Positions 42,951 through 57,400 are shown, counted from the first letter of the stretch. The stretch: DNA of 64,000 nucleotides from Oscarella lobularis (GCF_947507565.1 NC_089175.1:5507733-5571732); one strand, 5' to 3'. The notes: generated from the sequence alone by a model not told the origin. Program-made: numbers and translations.

Positions 42951-44873
42951 ATGACGGGTCTACTGGCGATTCTGTGCGTTGCTGTGACGACTCTGGTACG
43001 TGTGAACGCGTTTTAGAGTGCAATTCGCCGGAAGAAAGCGAAATTTCCTCTCCTTAGGCCGTTCAGTTCCCCGATATGAACACCAATCACGGCGTAGAAG
43101 GTAGTTCTGCTTTAGAAAAGCATGTCGAAGTTCTCTAACGGCGTTTCTGTCTCTCCAAATCGATCGGACGAAGTCGAAATGCCACTGAGTAAGTCCCTTT
43201 CACCTTCTAGCAAACACGTCACAAAATAAACAAAATTCCACATACCTTTAATTTGATTATTTTGAATTGAATTTTTTCTTGTAGCACCTTGTCAAATGAA
43301 GCGAGCGGAAGACAAGGCGAGGTGTTCTGACATGATTGGCTGCGGTATCGTTGAGTGCGATCCGGACGGATCGTTCTCGGCGTCGCAGTGTCACCCTTCG
43401 ACCGGTCACTGCAAATGCGTCGATTTGGACGGAAACGAAATCGAGCAAACCGATCGAGGCCCATCGGAAGAACTCGGCTACGTCGATTGCAAAGCAGCAA
43501 GAAAAGGCAAAATAAATAAATAAATAAATAAAATTATATATATGTCTTACGCGAGAAGGCATAATAAATCAATAAATAAATATCATTATTATATATAGCG
43601 AAAGCGGATCTTTCCGACGCTTTACCCGAACTCAGAGACGTCGTAGACGAAGAGAACGACGAGGTCGTCTTCAACGAGTGCACGCAGGATTCCAACTGTC
43701 CGTTCCACGGCGTCTGCTCGAAGGACGGCACGTGCACGTGCCTGGAGGCCTTCTCGTTCGTCTACTGGCCCGTCTGCGGCAGCAACGGCGTCACCTATTC
43801 GAACGAGAACGAATTGAAAGCGGACGCGTGTAAGAAGAAGATGGACATCAACGTCGCGTATTATTACGCCTGTGGTGAGATACATGCATAGGACACATAA
43901 GGGGGGACCCCCTAAGTATCCTTCCCCTTTATGAGAGAGAGAGAGAGAAAAGAATAGCATTGTTTTGGTAATTACTGTATAGCACCTCCCTAGCTTCCTT
44001 CTCCTCCTATATCTTTTGTATTAAGTCTTGATACGACGTCATGTCTATCCATTACACGGTCATACATAGTATCTATCTATCACGTTATATTGCACCCAAG
44101 TCAAGTTCTCCCCAAGAAGCGTGACGTACGGCATGTCTTTTGTAGTGTCGACGTTCCTGCACGTACGTACGTTCCTTTGGGTTCTCAGCTGGAGGTAGAC
44201 TTTACTTGTCTTCCTTTGTGTTGATCTTTGCTATGCATTACATGCTTCATGTAGTACTCCCACGATCGAAGTCGAAATATCCATCTCGTTTGAGTGCACT
44301 GTCCCCGAAATAGATAAGCAAACAGAAGGGACGGGGGGCGCGTGACCGTCCGTATGCATAAGTCCCTTGTTCACTTTCCGCGGTATTTGTACCAACATGT
44401 TCTCATGGCATGTTGACCTCCGACTGCAATGGCTTGTGATTTCATAAACGTCGACTATAGGGAAGAAACCGCAAACGCGTGTGACAAAATCGCCCTCCCA
44501 AGTCGACGTTCTACCCTTCCCCTCCCCCTCTCCCTCCAAAAAAAAGAATGTTTCTCTTATGAAGAGACTACGTTTCTTCTACATAGAACCACGTGAATCG
44601 GTGGAAATGTCCTGCGACGAGCTAGAGTGCATGGGTCAGGGTCAAGAGTGCGTCGAATCGGTCGACGGCGTCGGCAAATGCGCGTGCATATCGTCGTGCG
44701 ACGACTACGACGTCGAGCCGGTGTGCGGCGACGACGGCGCGTCGTACGACAACGGATGCTATTTGGACGCGGCCGCCTGCAAGAAGCGGACGTCGATAAC
44801 GAAAGCAAAGGACGGTCGCTGCGAAGGTAAGTCGCATAGACTCGTACAGAGTCGAAAAGAGATAGGGGGGTAG
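42951..44873 (+). CDS. Tg1-Kazal-2: duplicate with extra follistatin-like exon
   Basis: Tandem duplicate of Tg1-Kazal-1; even the first intron and flanks are very similar. Exons 42951-42999 (MTGLLAILCVAVTTL), 43285-43506 (Tg1-like), 43599-43874 (Kazal, PVCGSNGVTYSNENEL) and 44587-44826, the last encoding a follistatin-like EGF+Kazal unit (CDELECMGQGQECVES, PVCGDDGASYDNGCYLDAAAC). The intron after the Tg1 domain keeps the GC donor (43507). Exon 3 either splices at G|gtgaga (43875, phase 1, matching exon 4) or reads to a stop at 43891 (GEIHA), giving a 187-residue short form. Exon 4 ends at a strong donor gtaagt (44827); I could not identify a later exon, and reading through stops at 44873 (277 residues). 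A secreted inhibitor or matrix protein is likely. Confidence 0.72.
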
Positions 44874-46547
44874 TAGATTATTTGGCCACGTTTGCGTTCT
44901 TCGTTTCCCAAAGAGTTCATTAGACTGTGGCTCCTCCTTTCGAACTCCTTTCTTTATTCGGTTAGAGTCGCGTACAGTAGTTTCCCCTTCTGATGATGAG
45001 GTTTTATTTTTGTCGAAATGGCGTTGGAATTAGTGTCAGTTCTAACCTAAACCTAACCTCAACCGGGGCCCCGTCGCGTAGCTCCTTCTTAATTATCAGG
45101 TCTGAAGAAGTGACTGGTAAAGTTTCTAAAGAAACTTATAAGTTTACTCTGATGAAAGCGACAAGGCATAGCTGAAAAGTCAAAGTGCTTTCTTTACGGC
45201 GTTGTTTTGTTGCCTCACAGTCCACGCTTCGTTTCTCTGCATGGCCTAAGCTAGAGCCGCCTTATCACCTTTAGTCCTAAAAGGCTGTATCTAATATTAG
45301 TCACTGTGAGTTCCGCCCTATAATCTGTTTGGTCAGTCACACTTCGCGAGTTTCTCTTAGTCAGGCCTTACACAATTCTTTTTCTATAACTGTATTGTGG
45401 TCCTCTAGCGGTTTTGATTTCATATATACGCGCGCGCAGCAAAAAAAAGTCGTCTTCTCACAGACATTTCGCGTGCGCGTACTGTCTCCTCCCCCGCGGA
45501 ATCGGTTACTAAGACGTCATTTAGAGGCAGACTGGAGAAATTGAGGGGCGACTTGGGCGGTAGCGGTAGTTTCCCCCGCCTGCTCGCGACCGATTTGACG
45601 TTGAACTGACACTTCCTATGGCTTGCGTTGATTGTGGTTTAGCTCGTAATATTTTTAGCATTGTCTGGTTACAGAGGATGGGGATGTAGTTTCCGTCACT
45701 GGGCCCCCCCCACTCCGTCTATTGTAGAACGATGCAAAACTGATTATCATTCCTTCTCGTTTTTGCATAGACGAGAGCGACGTCGTCGAATAGACCTTTT
45801 GCGATCATCGAGTCGCGGACTTCGTTGTACTTTAGCGCGCGTGCTTTCTAAGAATTCCCGCCGTTTCGTTTCTGTTGTTTTGCTATGCTCTAGTCTAACG
45901 CGAATCGTTTTTTTTGTCTACGTGCCGTTTCCATGCGCGTCGCGAGAGCGGATTATCGTCAGCCGCTCGCCGCGCGACGAAGAGACACCAATAAGTCCAT
46001 ATAAGGACCGGACACGAGTAGGCGTGGCGCGCGAGCCATACAAACAAAGAACAAGAATCGCTTGTCTATTCGATTTCCTCGCGAGAGAGAAGCCCGCGCG
46101 ACGAGGTTGTTAGTATGCGTTGCGCTATGATTATTCGTTACGGAATCGCCGTGATGTTATTTGGGTACTGGCAGCGTTGCGATTGTAAACGCGCATCTAA
46201 TTTGCACGCTCGAACCATATACAGTCATGCGTGGCTAAGGAGTCGACCGCGCGCACGCGACTCCCATTCACCGCTCTCATCCGAATCGGTGGCAAACCGC
46301 ATCCGATATGGGTCGATTTCCGAGCCTTCCAATAGGCGACAGCACGTGAACGTCGTCTCGACCAATCAGCGTTCCCCTGGGGACGCGTGGCCACGCGAAA
46401 CTCCGCCCACCCGATTAAGATTTCCTGTCCGGTCGGCTTTCAATCGGCACGTTCGCAGATTTTTCGACCATACGGACCTTGCATCGGCTCGGCGACAAGT
46501 TCCGCTAGCGCTTCCCGCACAATACGTCGTATTCTCGTTGTCGCCGA
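44874..46547. other. Long spacer upstream of the zinc-finger gene
   Basis: 1.7 kb without a convincing exon. A final exon for Tg1-Kazal-2 may lie here unrecognised. From about 45750 the sequence is CG-rich with Arg/Ser-rich chance frames, fitting a CpG-rich promoter and 5' leader of the zinc-finger gene. Confidence 0.4.
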
Positions 46548-48939
46548 TGTCTGCCGACGCCGCACCCGGTAAGAATGGGGTCTCTAGTGAAGCGAACTGT
46601 TGCCGATGAGCGTAACCGAGTTTGCCTAGCAGTTGCTACTCCTATGGACGCTATCGTGATCGACGAAGACCGTGCAGAGGCTAGCGAGGCTATGGATCCT
46701 TCCAATGAAGGTGAGATATCGCTTGAGTCAAGTGCGAAGCCCTCCCCGTTCCCGCGCGCATCTACGAGGACGAGAGACGGGGAGTGTGTCTCTCTCGCGC
46801 GCGCGCGCCAACTCAGCTCGTTCGCGTAGAAAACGATAGGGGAGGAAAAAAGCGCGAAACTGGGAGGGGAGGAGTAGCGCACGGTCCTTTGATCCTCTAA
46901 CGAACCGCGCAAACTTTCCGACGCGACCCCACGCGTGTGCTCTACGTCTCGCGGCATTCGTTGCAGACGACGGACGATTTTTCGAAAGCCTACGTGCAGT
47001 TTCCGTCGCAACCGATCTCGCGTCTCCTCCCCCCCGACGCGATGCAAATCGCGGGGGCTATTCCCCCTCTCTCTCACACGGAAACACCCCCCCCCCCTAT
47101 CGTAAAATCTCTCTTTTTGCTTTCCCAGTGACCCCCATCGAAATTTCGTGTCGAATCGACGCGAGCAGCGAACGCGATCGCCTCGATCGCGCATCCGGAA
47201 CCGATCCGGACGCGCCGATCGTTCTCGACGCGCGCGTCGTCATACGAGCCGACGCCGCGTACGCGTTCGACAGCGACGAAGTCGAACGACTTCGAAATCA
47301 TCTTCTCGAACAGACGCGCGACTTTTTGCAAATTCTACTCGATTCGCGCCTCGCAGACGCCGCCTCCGCCGCCGCCGCCGGCACTGCGGTTACGTCGCAG
47401 TTCCCGGATGCAGAAGAAGCGGCGGGAATTTTGAATCGAGATTGCCCGGATAATGACGTTGTTTTCGATGACGTCGACGACGAAGATGGCGGACCGGAAG
47501 GTGTTGCTGTGGGCAACGGTTACGCGTTTTCTTCTTCTCGTCCACCTGCACTCGTCGACTGTTCGCGTAATCGCTACGGCGATCGAGATGGCGTTGAATC
47601 TCCGTTGTCTTCGTCGACGTCATCGTCTCCGAGTTCCGCCTCGCTGAACGCCGCTAATGAGATGATGAAGCGACTCGACGGCGTTTCGAAGCTCGAACCT
47701 CGACTCGGCGAAATCGATCGACTCTCGCTGGGCATGAAGGCAAACGCGTCGCGCATACTCGCCCAATATGCCATACCGCTTCCAATGAGCGATAAATCAA
47801 AGACGTCTCCTATGCGCTTTACAGCGACGCCGACGCCGACGCCGCCACCGCCGCCGCCGCCCACTTTAATGGATACCACAGGAATGAGAATTGAACCGAC
47901 GACTTATCGGCCGCTCTACTTTGGAGGCCTTCCGCCGCCGCCGCCTATGATCGATCCTCGTCATCCTCATCATCCGCATTATCAATATCATCATCACGCA
48001 CACCATCAGCAACGGCTTTTTTTACCGCCGCCGCCGCCGCCGGCGGTGCAATTTGGATACGGCCCTGTTCCCATAGGGTATGCCGTCGCGACGCCCGTCT
48101 CCGCTTTGGAGCAACAGCAGCGAATGCGCAATATTCAGTATTCCGAGAAAACGATTATGACGTCAACGGGCGAGGAAAATGCGGCGGAGACGACGGCGAC
48201 GACCGAGGCGACGACCGAGGCGACGACAGCTACGATAGCGGACGGCGGCACCACTGGTTCCGATTTGCGCGGTATGATTAAAACGGCGCCCGCTCATCGG
48301 ATGAGCATTCGTCGTTTCATGTCGCATTTGCCGCCCGAGTTTCGTCGCAAGCCGCAGAAAATTCTCCAGGACTCGGACAAGGCGTGCTGCGACGTCTGCG
48401 GCAAGGTGATGGCGCGCAAGGGGCTCATGGTCCATCGGCGCATTCACTCGGGCGAGAAGCGATTCAAATGCGAAGTGTGCGGGCGATCGTTCACGCAGGC
48501 CTGCAACATGCGAACGCACTTGAAAGTGCACTATCAGGTCAAGGAGCACAAGTGCCCCGACTGCGGAAAGGTCTTCTCGCGCGCCCAGCATCTGTACGAG
48601 CACCAGCGCATACACACGGGCGAGCGCCCGTACGTGTGTCGCTTCTGCGGCAGCTCGTTCAAGGCCTATTCAACGTTGTACACGCACATTGGGACGCACA
48701 CGGGACACAAGTATCAGTGTCAGGTGTGCGAGCGAACGTTCGCCAAGGCGTGCAATCTCGAGACGCACATTCGTTCGAAGCACGTCGGCGTCGTCGCCGG
48801 CGTGTCGCTCGTCAAAGGCGGAAGCGAGAGTTCCGGCAGCGAAGTGGCGAGTCCCGAGGCCGAGAACGCCGGCAAGGAATCGGCGGTCGCGTCGCCGAGA
48901 GGAAGAGAAGTCGAATCGAAAAACGACGTTGACGAATAA
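46548..48939 (+). CDS. C2H2 zinc-finger protein (five fingers)
   Basis: Main exon 47129-48939 (604 codons including stop), acceptor tttcccag, phase 1. Two first exons fit in phase: 46548-46569 (MSADAAP, donor gtaaga) or 46575-46710 (MGSLVKRTVADERN..., donor gtgaga), giving 610 or 648 residues. N-terminal half: acidic and low-complexity, with Pro runs (TPPPPPPPT), His-rich HPHHPHYQYHHHAHHQQ and Thr/Glu repeats. C-terminal half: five contiguous C2H2 fingers from CDVCGKVMARKGLMVHRRIH through KCEVCGRSF, KCPDCGKVF, VCRFCGSSF to QCQVCERTFAKACNLETHIRSKH, with TGEKP-type linkers at two joints. A nuclear DNA-binding regulator is likely; I cannot assign an orthologue. Confidence 0.82.
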
Positions 48940-49473
48940 TTTTATTAATTAATTTTATTAATCCAACCGCGATCCACGCGATCCCAGCGTGATTTCGGGA
49001 ATGACGTGCGCATCCGGGACCGGTAGCGGTACGAATAAACTTCCTCTTCTAAATTCCCGGCCCGTCTGTCTTTTCCTTTCTTTCACGCGTCGCGTCGTTT
49101 CCCTCTTTCATCTCGTCGCTTCCGCAATCGCAGCAGGGTCTCGTAGATCGATAGTCGAACTCGTCGTATCGTCGCCGCGCGCCGATACGACGAAAAAGTC
49201 GCGCCTTGGCCACGCCAACGGAAGAAAGCGAGTGTAAGTCGGCACAGCGCGACGTGGCGACGCTTCCCTCGCACGCCTCCTTCGACCGCAAACGCGAAAC
49301 GCGCACTATCGCAAAGCGAAGATCGGGGCTCCTTTCGAGGGGAAGCGAAAAAACCGACGCCAATTCTCAACCCGTAGAAATCGCATTTAAAGCTCGAGCC
49401 TTTCAATTTAGAGTGCAAACGAATATATATATACGAGATTTAAATCGAAGGGGGCCCCCTTTTAGGAACCCAA
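48940..49473. promoter_or_regulatory. Spacer and likely promoter of the MASK-like gene
   Basis: 3' end of the zinc-finger gene (AT-rich around 48940-48960), then CG-rich sequence leading to the ATG at 49474. Tandem 'atatatatac' lies at 49424-49434. No other gene is seen. Confidence 0.4.
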
Positions 49474-52400
49474 ATGTCGATTACCTACGATTCGTCGTCG
49501 TCGTCGGCGAGCGGGGGCGGGGTCGCCCCGCCCCAAGACGTGAGTCTCGACGAAATGCTCTCGCTCGCCTGTCGTCAAGGAAAGCAAGAAATCGCCGAAC
49601 TACTTCTCGACAGCGGCGCGTCGGTGAATCATCGCAACAAGGCGGGAAACACGCCCCTCTTGGAAGCCTGTTCCCAAGGTCACGTGCCACTCGCCGAATT
49701 CCTTCTCGATCGCGCCGCGGACATCGACTCGGCGACGGAAACCACGTGCGATTCCGCGCTCACGTGGGCGTGCACCCTCGGCAACGAGTCGATCGTGCGC
49801 ATGCTCCTGCGTCGTCGCGCCGCCGTCGAACATCGAACGAAGGACGGCTGCACGGCGTTGATGTTCGCCGCTTTGGCTGGTCACGTGACCGTCGCCGCGC
49901 TCCTATTGGATCACGGCGCGCTTCTCAACGTGCACAGCGATTCGAATATGGATTCGCCGTTGACGTTCGCCTGCTGGAAGGGTCACGTGGACGTCGTCGA
50001 TTTGCTGTTGGCGCGCGGCGCGGATTTGGAGCATCGGACGAAGGAGGGCTTCACGCCGCTCATGTTCGCCGCGCTCGGCGGGCACACGATCGTCGCCGAG
50101 CGACTGTTGAAGCGGCGCGCGCAGGTCAATGTGCCGAGTGGAAGCAATAACGATATTCCGTTGACGAGCGCCTGCTGGAAGGGGCATCGGGATGTCGTCG
50201 AGTTGCTGTTGAGGTACGAGTCCAATTTGGAGCATCGGACGAAGGACGGGTGCACGCCGCTCATGCTCGCCGCAAGGTAAGAATAATCAGTTAATGAATC
50301 TATATAGTGATACTGATATGTAGAGTAGCTGAGGTAAATAAATCAATAATAATAAATCAGTAGTTGAGATAGGTAGGTAGAGGATTCATGGTAGACTGTA
50401 GTCGAGTTTCCCTCAGATGCAATCAGTATTTATATTCATAGTTAGTTGAGGTAAGGTAGAGTTCCCAATACAATCTTTAGTCAGGGGGGTATGTAGAGAC
50501 GACAATTGGTATATAAAGTCATGAGTTGTACAGTCTACACACACAGTCTGTCAATACAGTCAATAGTTGGGATGATGTGCATGTCTATGTGTTCTTTCAT
50601 TTTCTGAGCTGACCTTTTGTCTGGTGACTCTGGTGGTCTATACGTCGCTGCCCCCGCCTTTCCCCTCCCCTCTCCCCCCTGTCTCATGTAGAGACCACAA
50701 GTGTCTCATAGTGTCTGTTGCACTCAAACACATTCCGCCTTCCCAATGAAGTGACACGTTTCGAGGAAAGTAGAGGAGTCGTAGACGAAAAGGGAGTGGA
50801 CCTGTCTACGAAGAAAAGTGTCGCAGAAAGGGGTGGAACATCAATTTTAATTACGTATTAGCTAATGGGTCAGCTTCCGTGAACTCGAGTTGCAGCGGTC
50901 TCGCTTTCTTGCTAGGGCATAATTTTTTGCCCGCCGCGCGGCGGCGAGAAATTAATTAAACCGCAATCGAATTTCTAGTCTGACTCATTCAGATATTGCA
51001 TCGTGTGACGTTCGATGTCTCGCGGTTTTCCTTTTTGCGTAGTTTTAGCCTGGGAATGACGCGTGGTGTCTACGTCGAGACAAGCCACCGCATGTTTGGT
51101 CTGCCCTTCGTGGTTCCATATGGAACTTTGTCCATCTCCTACGTAGCATTGTTAGGGATGCACGCGGAAGCAGATGGGACGTGCGGTTCCATCTGACATA
51201 AGAATAAATCTGTAGAACTATGTATTTATCTTCCTGTGACGGGAAAGTAAATAGGTGACGTCACGAGCGGCGGTATAGTACAACTAGTATTACGTAAATT
51301 CGTATTTATAGTATGACGTCATGTGAACGCAACACGATTATCATATTCATGGATTTTCCCTTTAGGGAGGGTCACTACGACGTCGCGGAATTGATATTGA
51401 AGCACAGCGGAAAAGTGAACACTCCGTCCGGAAGCGAGAACAACATTCCTCTCACTCTAGCATGCTGGAAAGGCGAGTGACCTTTTATTCATTTATTTAA
51501 ATATCGATTATATATTTATTGTTTTTTCTAGGTCACGTGGACGTCGTGCGTCTTCTTCTCGACAACCATTCGGCTATCGAACACCAGAACAAAGCCGGAT
51601 GTACGCCGCTGATGCTCGCCGCGCGCGAGGGTCACTACGAGACGACCAGGTTGCTTCTCAGCAAGGGAACGAAGCTCGATACGCCGTCCGGAAGTAACGA
51701 CGACACGCCTCTCACGCTCGCCTGCTGGAAAGGCAAGGATATAAGAAGAAGAAGAAGGAGAAGAAGAAAATCAATAATTATTGATTTATTTTTTAGGGCA
51801 TGCTGACGTTGTTGAGCTGCTGCTCCAATCCAAGTCGAACATCGATCACCAGACGAAAACCGGTTGCACTCCTCTCATGGAAGCAACTAGGCAATAATAA
51901 ATATATAAATAATAATTAATGTGATTGTGTTTTGTGTATAGAGAGGGTCATAGCAAAGTGGCGGAGACTCTTCTTCGCTACGGTGCCGACGTCGAAACGC
52001 CGGACAACTATGGCCAGACGCCGCTCTTCATGGCCTGTTGGAAGGGTCAGTCTTGCTTTTTCTATAGGGGGGAAAAAAGCTGTTTCTTGATTTTCTTATA
52101 TGAATAGGTCACACGGAAGTTGCCGCGTTGCTGCTTCGTCACGGAGCCAATAAGGATTGTCGCACGAAGACGGGAATCACTCCTCTATTCCAGGTGCAGC
52201 AGCAGCAGTGAACCTCGATTTAGATTATTGATTTATTGATTTACGAAGGCTTGCCGGGAAAATCACGTGGGCATTGTGCGTCTTCTGCTCGATCACGGTT
52301 GCAGCGTAAATGCCACCTTTCCAAGCACAAGGTACAAAGATGACTATTTATTAATTATTAATTTTTCTATGTCATAGAGTCAATTCCGGATGCGCCGAGA

Positions 52401-54431
52401 CTCCGCTCACTTTGGCGTCGGAGAAAGGCTTCCTTGACCTCGTCTCACTTCTCTTGAATCGGTATATATAATATCTATTATATCCAGATTAATTAATTAA
52501 TTATTTTCTAGTGGGGCGAACGTCGACACTCGCTCTCGCAAAGGCTATCCGCCCTTTCTTCTCTGCTGTCGCGAAGGACACAAGGACATAGCAACGCTGC
52601 TCGCCGAGCGAGGAGCCGACATGGAAGTCGTAGGCATGGTAAGCGTAAGATCCCGGAGAAAAAAAAACCCGACGATAATAAACATAATCTCTTTTGAAAC
52701 ATAAGCACCCCGGGGGGAGATTTCGAAAATAGTTATTCGTGTTTTAGTCGCCGGACGAGCGTCGAACGACGCCGCTTTTGGCCGCCTTTCGAAACGGTCA
52801 CGTCGACGTCGTCGATTGGCTTTTGAAACGAATCAATCACTGCCCGTCGGACGAGGAGTGCCAGAAGACGCTCCAGGCGCCGTTTCCGCCCGAACGCGAC
52901 GCGAACGACGTGGAGAGAAAGCGCGCCAAGTGCATGGAATTGATTAGTCAGGTACGAGGGGAGGGGGGGAGAGAATTTCACGTTAGATCGTCGTTACGTC
53001 TACGTAGGCGCGAGCGCAACGCAAGGAAGCCGCGGAACGCAGTGCACAGGAGCTGGTCCAGGTCAGAGTTCAGGTATTTGGATTGGTATGTTGATTCTAA
53101 TTGGGTTTCGGGGGGACGATGTAGGAAATCGACGCGGAGAAGGAGAAGGAGAAGAATAAGCGCAAGGCGGCGTTGCGACGCAAGGAGAAGAAGAAGGAGA
53201 AGAAGCAGAAGAGGAGAATAGCCAAGGTAGGCACGGATATCCTTTTTTTTTGGAAATGTGTCGAAGCTGTTGCGGTCTCGTTTTCACCTCCTTTCCCCCA
53301 CAAATACGATGCATCCTCTATTGTGAGGGCTTCCACCACGCTTAGGCTTTAGAATAGTAGGAAAGTCGTGCATATGAGAATAGAGTTTCTTTATTCATTT
53401 ATAAGAAAGTTGGAGCCACCTGACGCTGCAGTATATAGTCTGGGTTGGTTGGGGTAGATGCCAACATAGGAAGCGTTCTCTGTGGTCGTTGGCTTCAGAA
53501 ATAGAGAGAAGATATCCGATGGAAGTTGCCCCTGTAAATAGCAATAAGCGAGGATGTTTGGGATTGACTCGTCATGAGAGCTCTTATTTGTTTTCACTTT
53601 GCATGAAAACGGTTCTTTTATTCTAGGAGGAGAAATTGAAACTGGAAGAAGAAGAGAAGAAGACGGCGGACGACGACGACGAGGAAGATGACGATGACGA
53701 CGACAAGACGGTGACGCAAGACGAGGCAAGAGAAAAAATATAGATAAAAAGTGGTGATCACCATCTTACAAAAGGACTGGGACGACGACAAAAGCGAACA
53801 AATCGAAATAATAGCTCACAAGGGAAGATCAGAGCGAGGGGAAACGAATCAAGGTAAGTAGAGTAATGTTGAGGGGGGGGGGGGGGGGGGGGGGGGAAAC
53901 GTAGCTGAAACGCTAATAAGCCTCGTAGAATTTCCTAAGCGAGCGTTTACACCTCTCTTGACCCTTGCACGCGACTTTGTATACAGTGCACGGATGTGTT
54001 TAGCTTCCGCGCGCGCGCACGCGCTAGGGCTTCAGGAAGCTAATCCGCCTGCCCACCCACATATAATACATCCATTCGCCTTGACTACTCATTCCCCCCA
54101 TAACAACAACTCCGCACACATAGTCAGAGGGAGACCTCATGTTTCATCTTCTCCTCCCAGGTGTTCCCGCCTCGTCGTCGTCGCTTTCTCCGCCGGCGAC
54201 CGACGACGACGACGTCAACGACGCGCTCGTCGACAACAATCGTCGCTCTCGTCGTCAACCCGCCGCCGTCTCCGCCGTCGTCGTCGCCGCCGTGCACGAC
54301 ATCTCAAACTCAAACAAAACGCGTTCCGAATCTCCGCCACCCTCGCCGCCGTCGCTCGTCACTTCGTCCGCCGTCGCCGTCATCTCGACGGCGCCGCCCG
54401 TTCTCCCTTCGTCGCCGCCATCGTCCTCCTC

Positions 54432-54466
<35 letters not shown>

Positions 54467-57400
54467 GCGGTCACAAGCCGTTGGTGCGACTGTCGATGCT
54501 CGATCGACGGCAGCAGAGTCCGTCCGAATCGGAATCGTTCGACGACGTCGGATCGTACATGGTCGAGTCGAAAGGTGAATTATTCTGCGGTTTTTTTTCC
54601 CGACCTCCTCCTCTGTCGTCGTTCTTCGCGTGTTGGCTTTGGGGGTCACTGATAAGGTCTCGCGGTCGAGGTTACGCATTTCTCCTTTGCTTTTATATCT
54701 CAGTTTTGTACATATTCATGTGCGTAAGAACGAGAGGGAGGAAGGGAGGGGAGGAAGGAAAGCGCCGTTTTACCGTCGCGCTGAGTGCTTAGCCCCCCGA
54801 GGGCATAAAACCGGAACCTCCGCCGTGGCGCAACAGAACCGTCTTTTTTTAGCTTCCCATTTTGACGGCTCGAGTGGTGACGTCAACTTGAAACAGACGG
54901 TTACGTCGACGCTGTCGGCACCGCCGACTATGCCGTCGACGGGGATTCCGTCGCAGCACGAGCCGCTCGCCGTCACGCAGTCGGCCGGCTGGCAGGAAGT
55001 CGTTCCGCTTAGGGGAACAAAGTAGGGGGGGGAGATTCGGTTTTGGGGGGGATTGAAGTGATAGGGGGCGTGGTTCTTAGGTGTATTCAGATATCTGTGC
55101 CCAATGGGATGGTCGGGAGAATTTTTGGATTGGGGGGATCGCGAATTAATCAGATTTGCGTAAGAGTCCATGTATGTATATAGTTCCTATGGGAAGTTTC
55201 TCTGGGTTTAGGAAATATCGGGCGCTCAGATTACCATACCACGTCGGCCCAGTTCAAAGAGCGAAGACAGAATAGTCACAATCAAGGTCAGAACAAACTA
55301 CGTAGTAATTATAATTGCTTTATTTATTTATTTTTTCTCTTATCACAGGGAACGCCCAAGTCGGTAGCCAAAGCCCAGCAGATGATCGAAGAGGCTCTCA
55401 GCCGATCGGACAACTCGGTCAAACCGGCGAAACAAAAATCAAACGAGGTAAAAAAAAAGAAATCTATGCGCACGCGTGACGTCATCGTGCTCTAATTAGA
55501 TCTCGCTTCCCGCTTCGGTTCCCGAATTGGGACCCCTTCCCCCGACCGAACCCACTCCACTCAAACCCCATCGTCCAATCACGTCGTCCGCCTCCGCCTC
55601 CGCGGCGGCGGCGACGGCGTCTCATCGCTCGACAAAAGACTCTCACGTGACGGCAATGACGTCAACGTCGTCGTCGACGTCGTCGACGGAAAATTCGTCC
55701 CTAATTCCGCCGCGCGTCATACAGAAAACGTCATCGGAACCCGAATTCCCGGACATCGGTTTCCATCACACGCGTCTCATTTGCACGACGTCGGCGCCGC
55801 CCGGTCCCAGCACGCCGGCCATGCCGTCGAATTCCGGCGTCGACATGACGACGACGGGGGAGAGTCGACAGAGTCCCGCTTCGCGAACGATTTCCGCGCC
55901 CGCCAAGTCGATCGTCGGCGTGGATATGCATCCGGGGCATTCGGTGGCGTCGTCGCAGCAGCAGCATCAGCATCGCGGTCTCGCTGCGTCGTCGTCGTCG
56001 TCGTCGTCGGGCGGCAGCGGCGGCGGCGCGTCGAGTAGCGGCGGCGGCGGCGGAAGTTCGGATAATTTGGCCGAGGGGACGTCGGTTTATTCGCCGTCGG
56101 GGCCGAAGATTCCGCTCGGCGGCTACGGAGCGATTGGAACGAAGATGGGCGGGGCGGCGCCGGTCAACGCCGGCGACGTTGAAAGATCGAGAAGGGGACA
56201 AGGTATTCGAAATGCGGGTAACCATCTCGTGAGAAGAGATTTATTTTTTCTTTCTTATTAGGTTCTCTTGATGTTCATTCTCAGAATTATTTTCCCAAGA
56301 CGGAGCCGCTTTTTGTCTATCCGCATCAGTTGTGGAGTACAGGTACTTTGCTAGGGTAAAATAGCGTATTTAGATGTGATGTACTACGTTAGGTCCTTTC
56401 TCTGGATCGTATTCGGGAGGCGTCGATCAGGACGGCAACGAAATCGACGACAATGACATCGATCGCGACGAAGACGACGGCAGTTCCGCGGCCGACGTCA
56501 AGCGCACGTTGGACGATCAGTATCAAAAGACGAGACAGTGAGAGAAAAATAGTCACAATCCAAAAATAAATATAGATTTTCTCTCTCTCGCTCAGGAGCG
56601 TAATGCAATCGTGGACAGGCAAATCATGGTCTCGAGAGGTAAGCCTAATCCAATTATTAGATTATTAACTATTAGGAATATTTCACCAAGGCGGACACCT
56701 ATCATCCAAAGGAGGTCGCCGTCAATCGAACGTACTCGGCGGATAGCAGCGGGCGCATGATGAGCGCCGCGCCCCCGCCCCCGTCGCAGCATCCCTCTCT
56801 CAATTTCGCCAACGCCTATTCGAAGCCCATGCGTCACGCTCTCGTCACGCAATCCGACTCGTGGCCCGCCGCCGCCGTCATGGCGGCCGCGACGACGACG
56901 ACGACGATGACGTCGCGACACCATCCTCTGATGTCGTCGGCGTCGAGCGTCGAATCGATGGGAAGTTCGTATATATCGCAGGAGGAGCAGGACATCGAGA
57001 TGTCGCCGTACGGAATGCACGACTCAGGTATAAGAAGAATTGCTATATATTCATTAGTGCACTCCTCTACCGCGCTTCGTGAATTATAGGCGCGTGGCCA
57101 AACGGAATGCCAACGAATAGTCGACAGCCCATTTACAAACGTCCGCGAGGCCAATCGCTTCCCAATTGGCGTCCGCCCGCCGAGGGTACGTTCACATAGG
57201 CGACGTTATATAATTAATTAATTAAATAATTAATTAGATCCCGAACCGTACTATGATCCGCGTCCGTCCTACGCAGGTCATCGTCATTCGGTGCCGTTTC
57301 ACGCTGCGCCCCATTCGTTGCCGTCGTTCGTTGCCCAGCAACAGGTGTGGTCGCAGGAGCTCATGGAGTCGTTGCCGCCGCTCGATTCAAGGCAGGATTT

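Noticed and set aside
45661-46609. Arg/Ser-rich frames upstream of the zinc-finger gene
   Set aside because: CG-rich 5' region with no domain or splice logic; only short first exons at 46548 or 46575 fit the zinc-finger exon in phase.
48163-48932. Frames overlapping the zinc-finger exon on both strands
   Set aside because: No motif; the five C2H2 fingers fix the true frame.
53958-54679. Arg-rich and Thr-rich frames over the MASK-like linker
   Set aside because: Shadows of the Ser/Pro/Asp-rich exon 15 (54161-54574).
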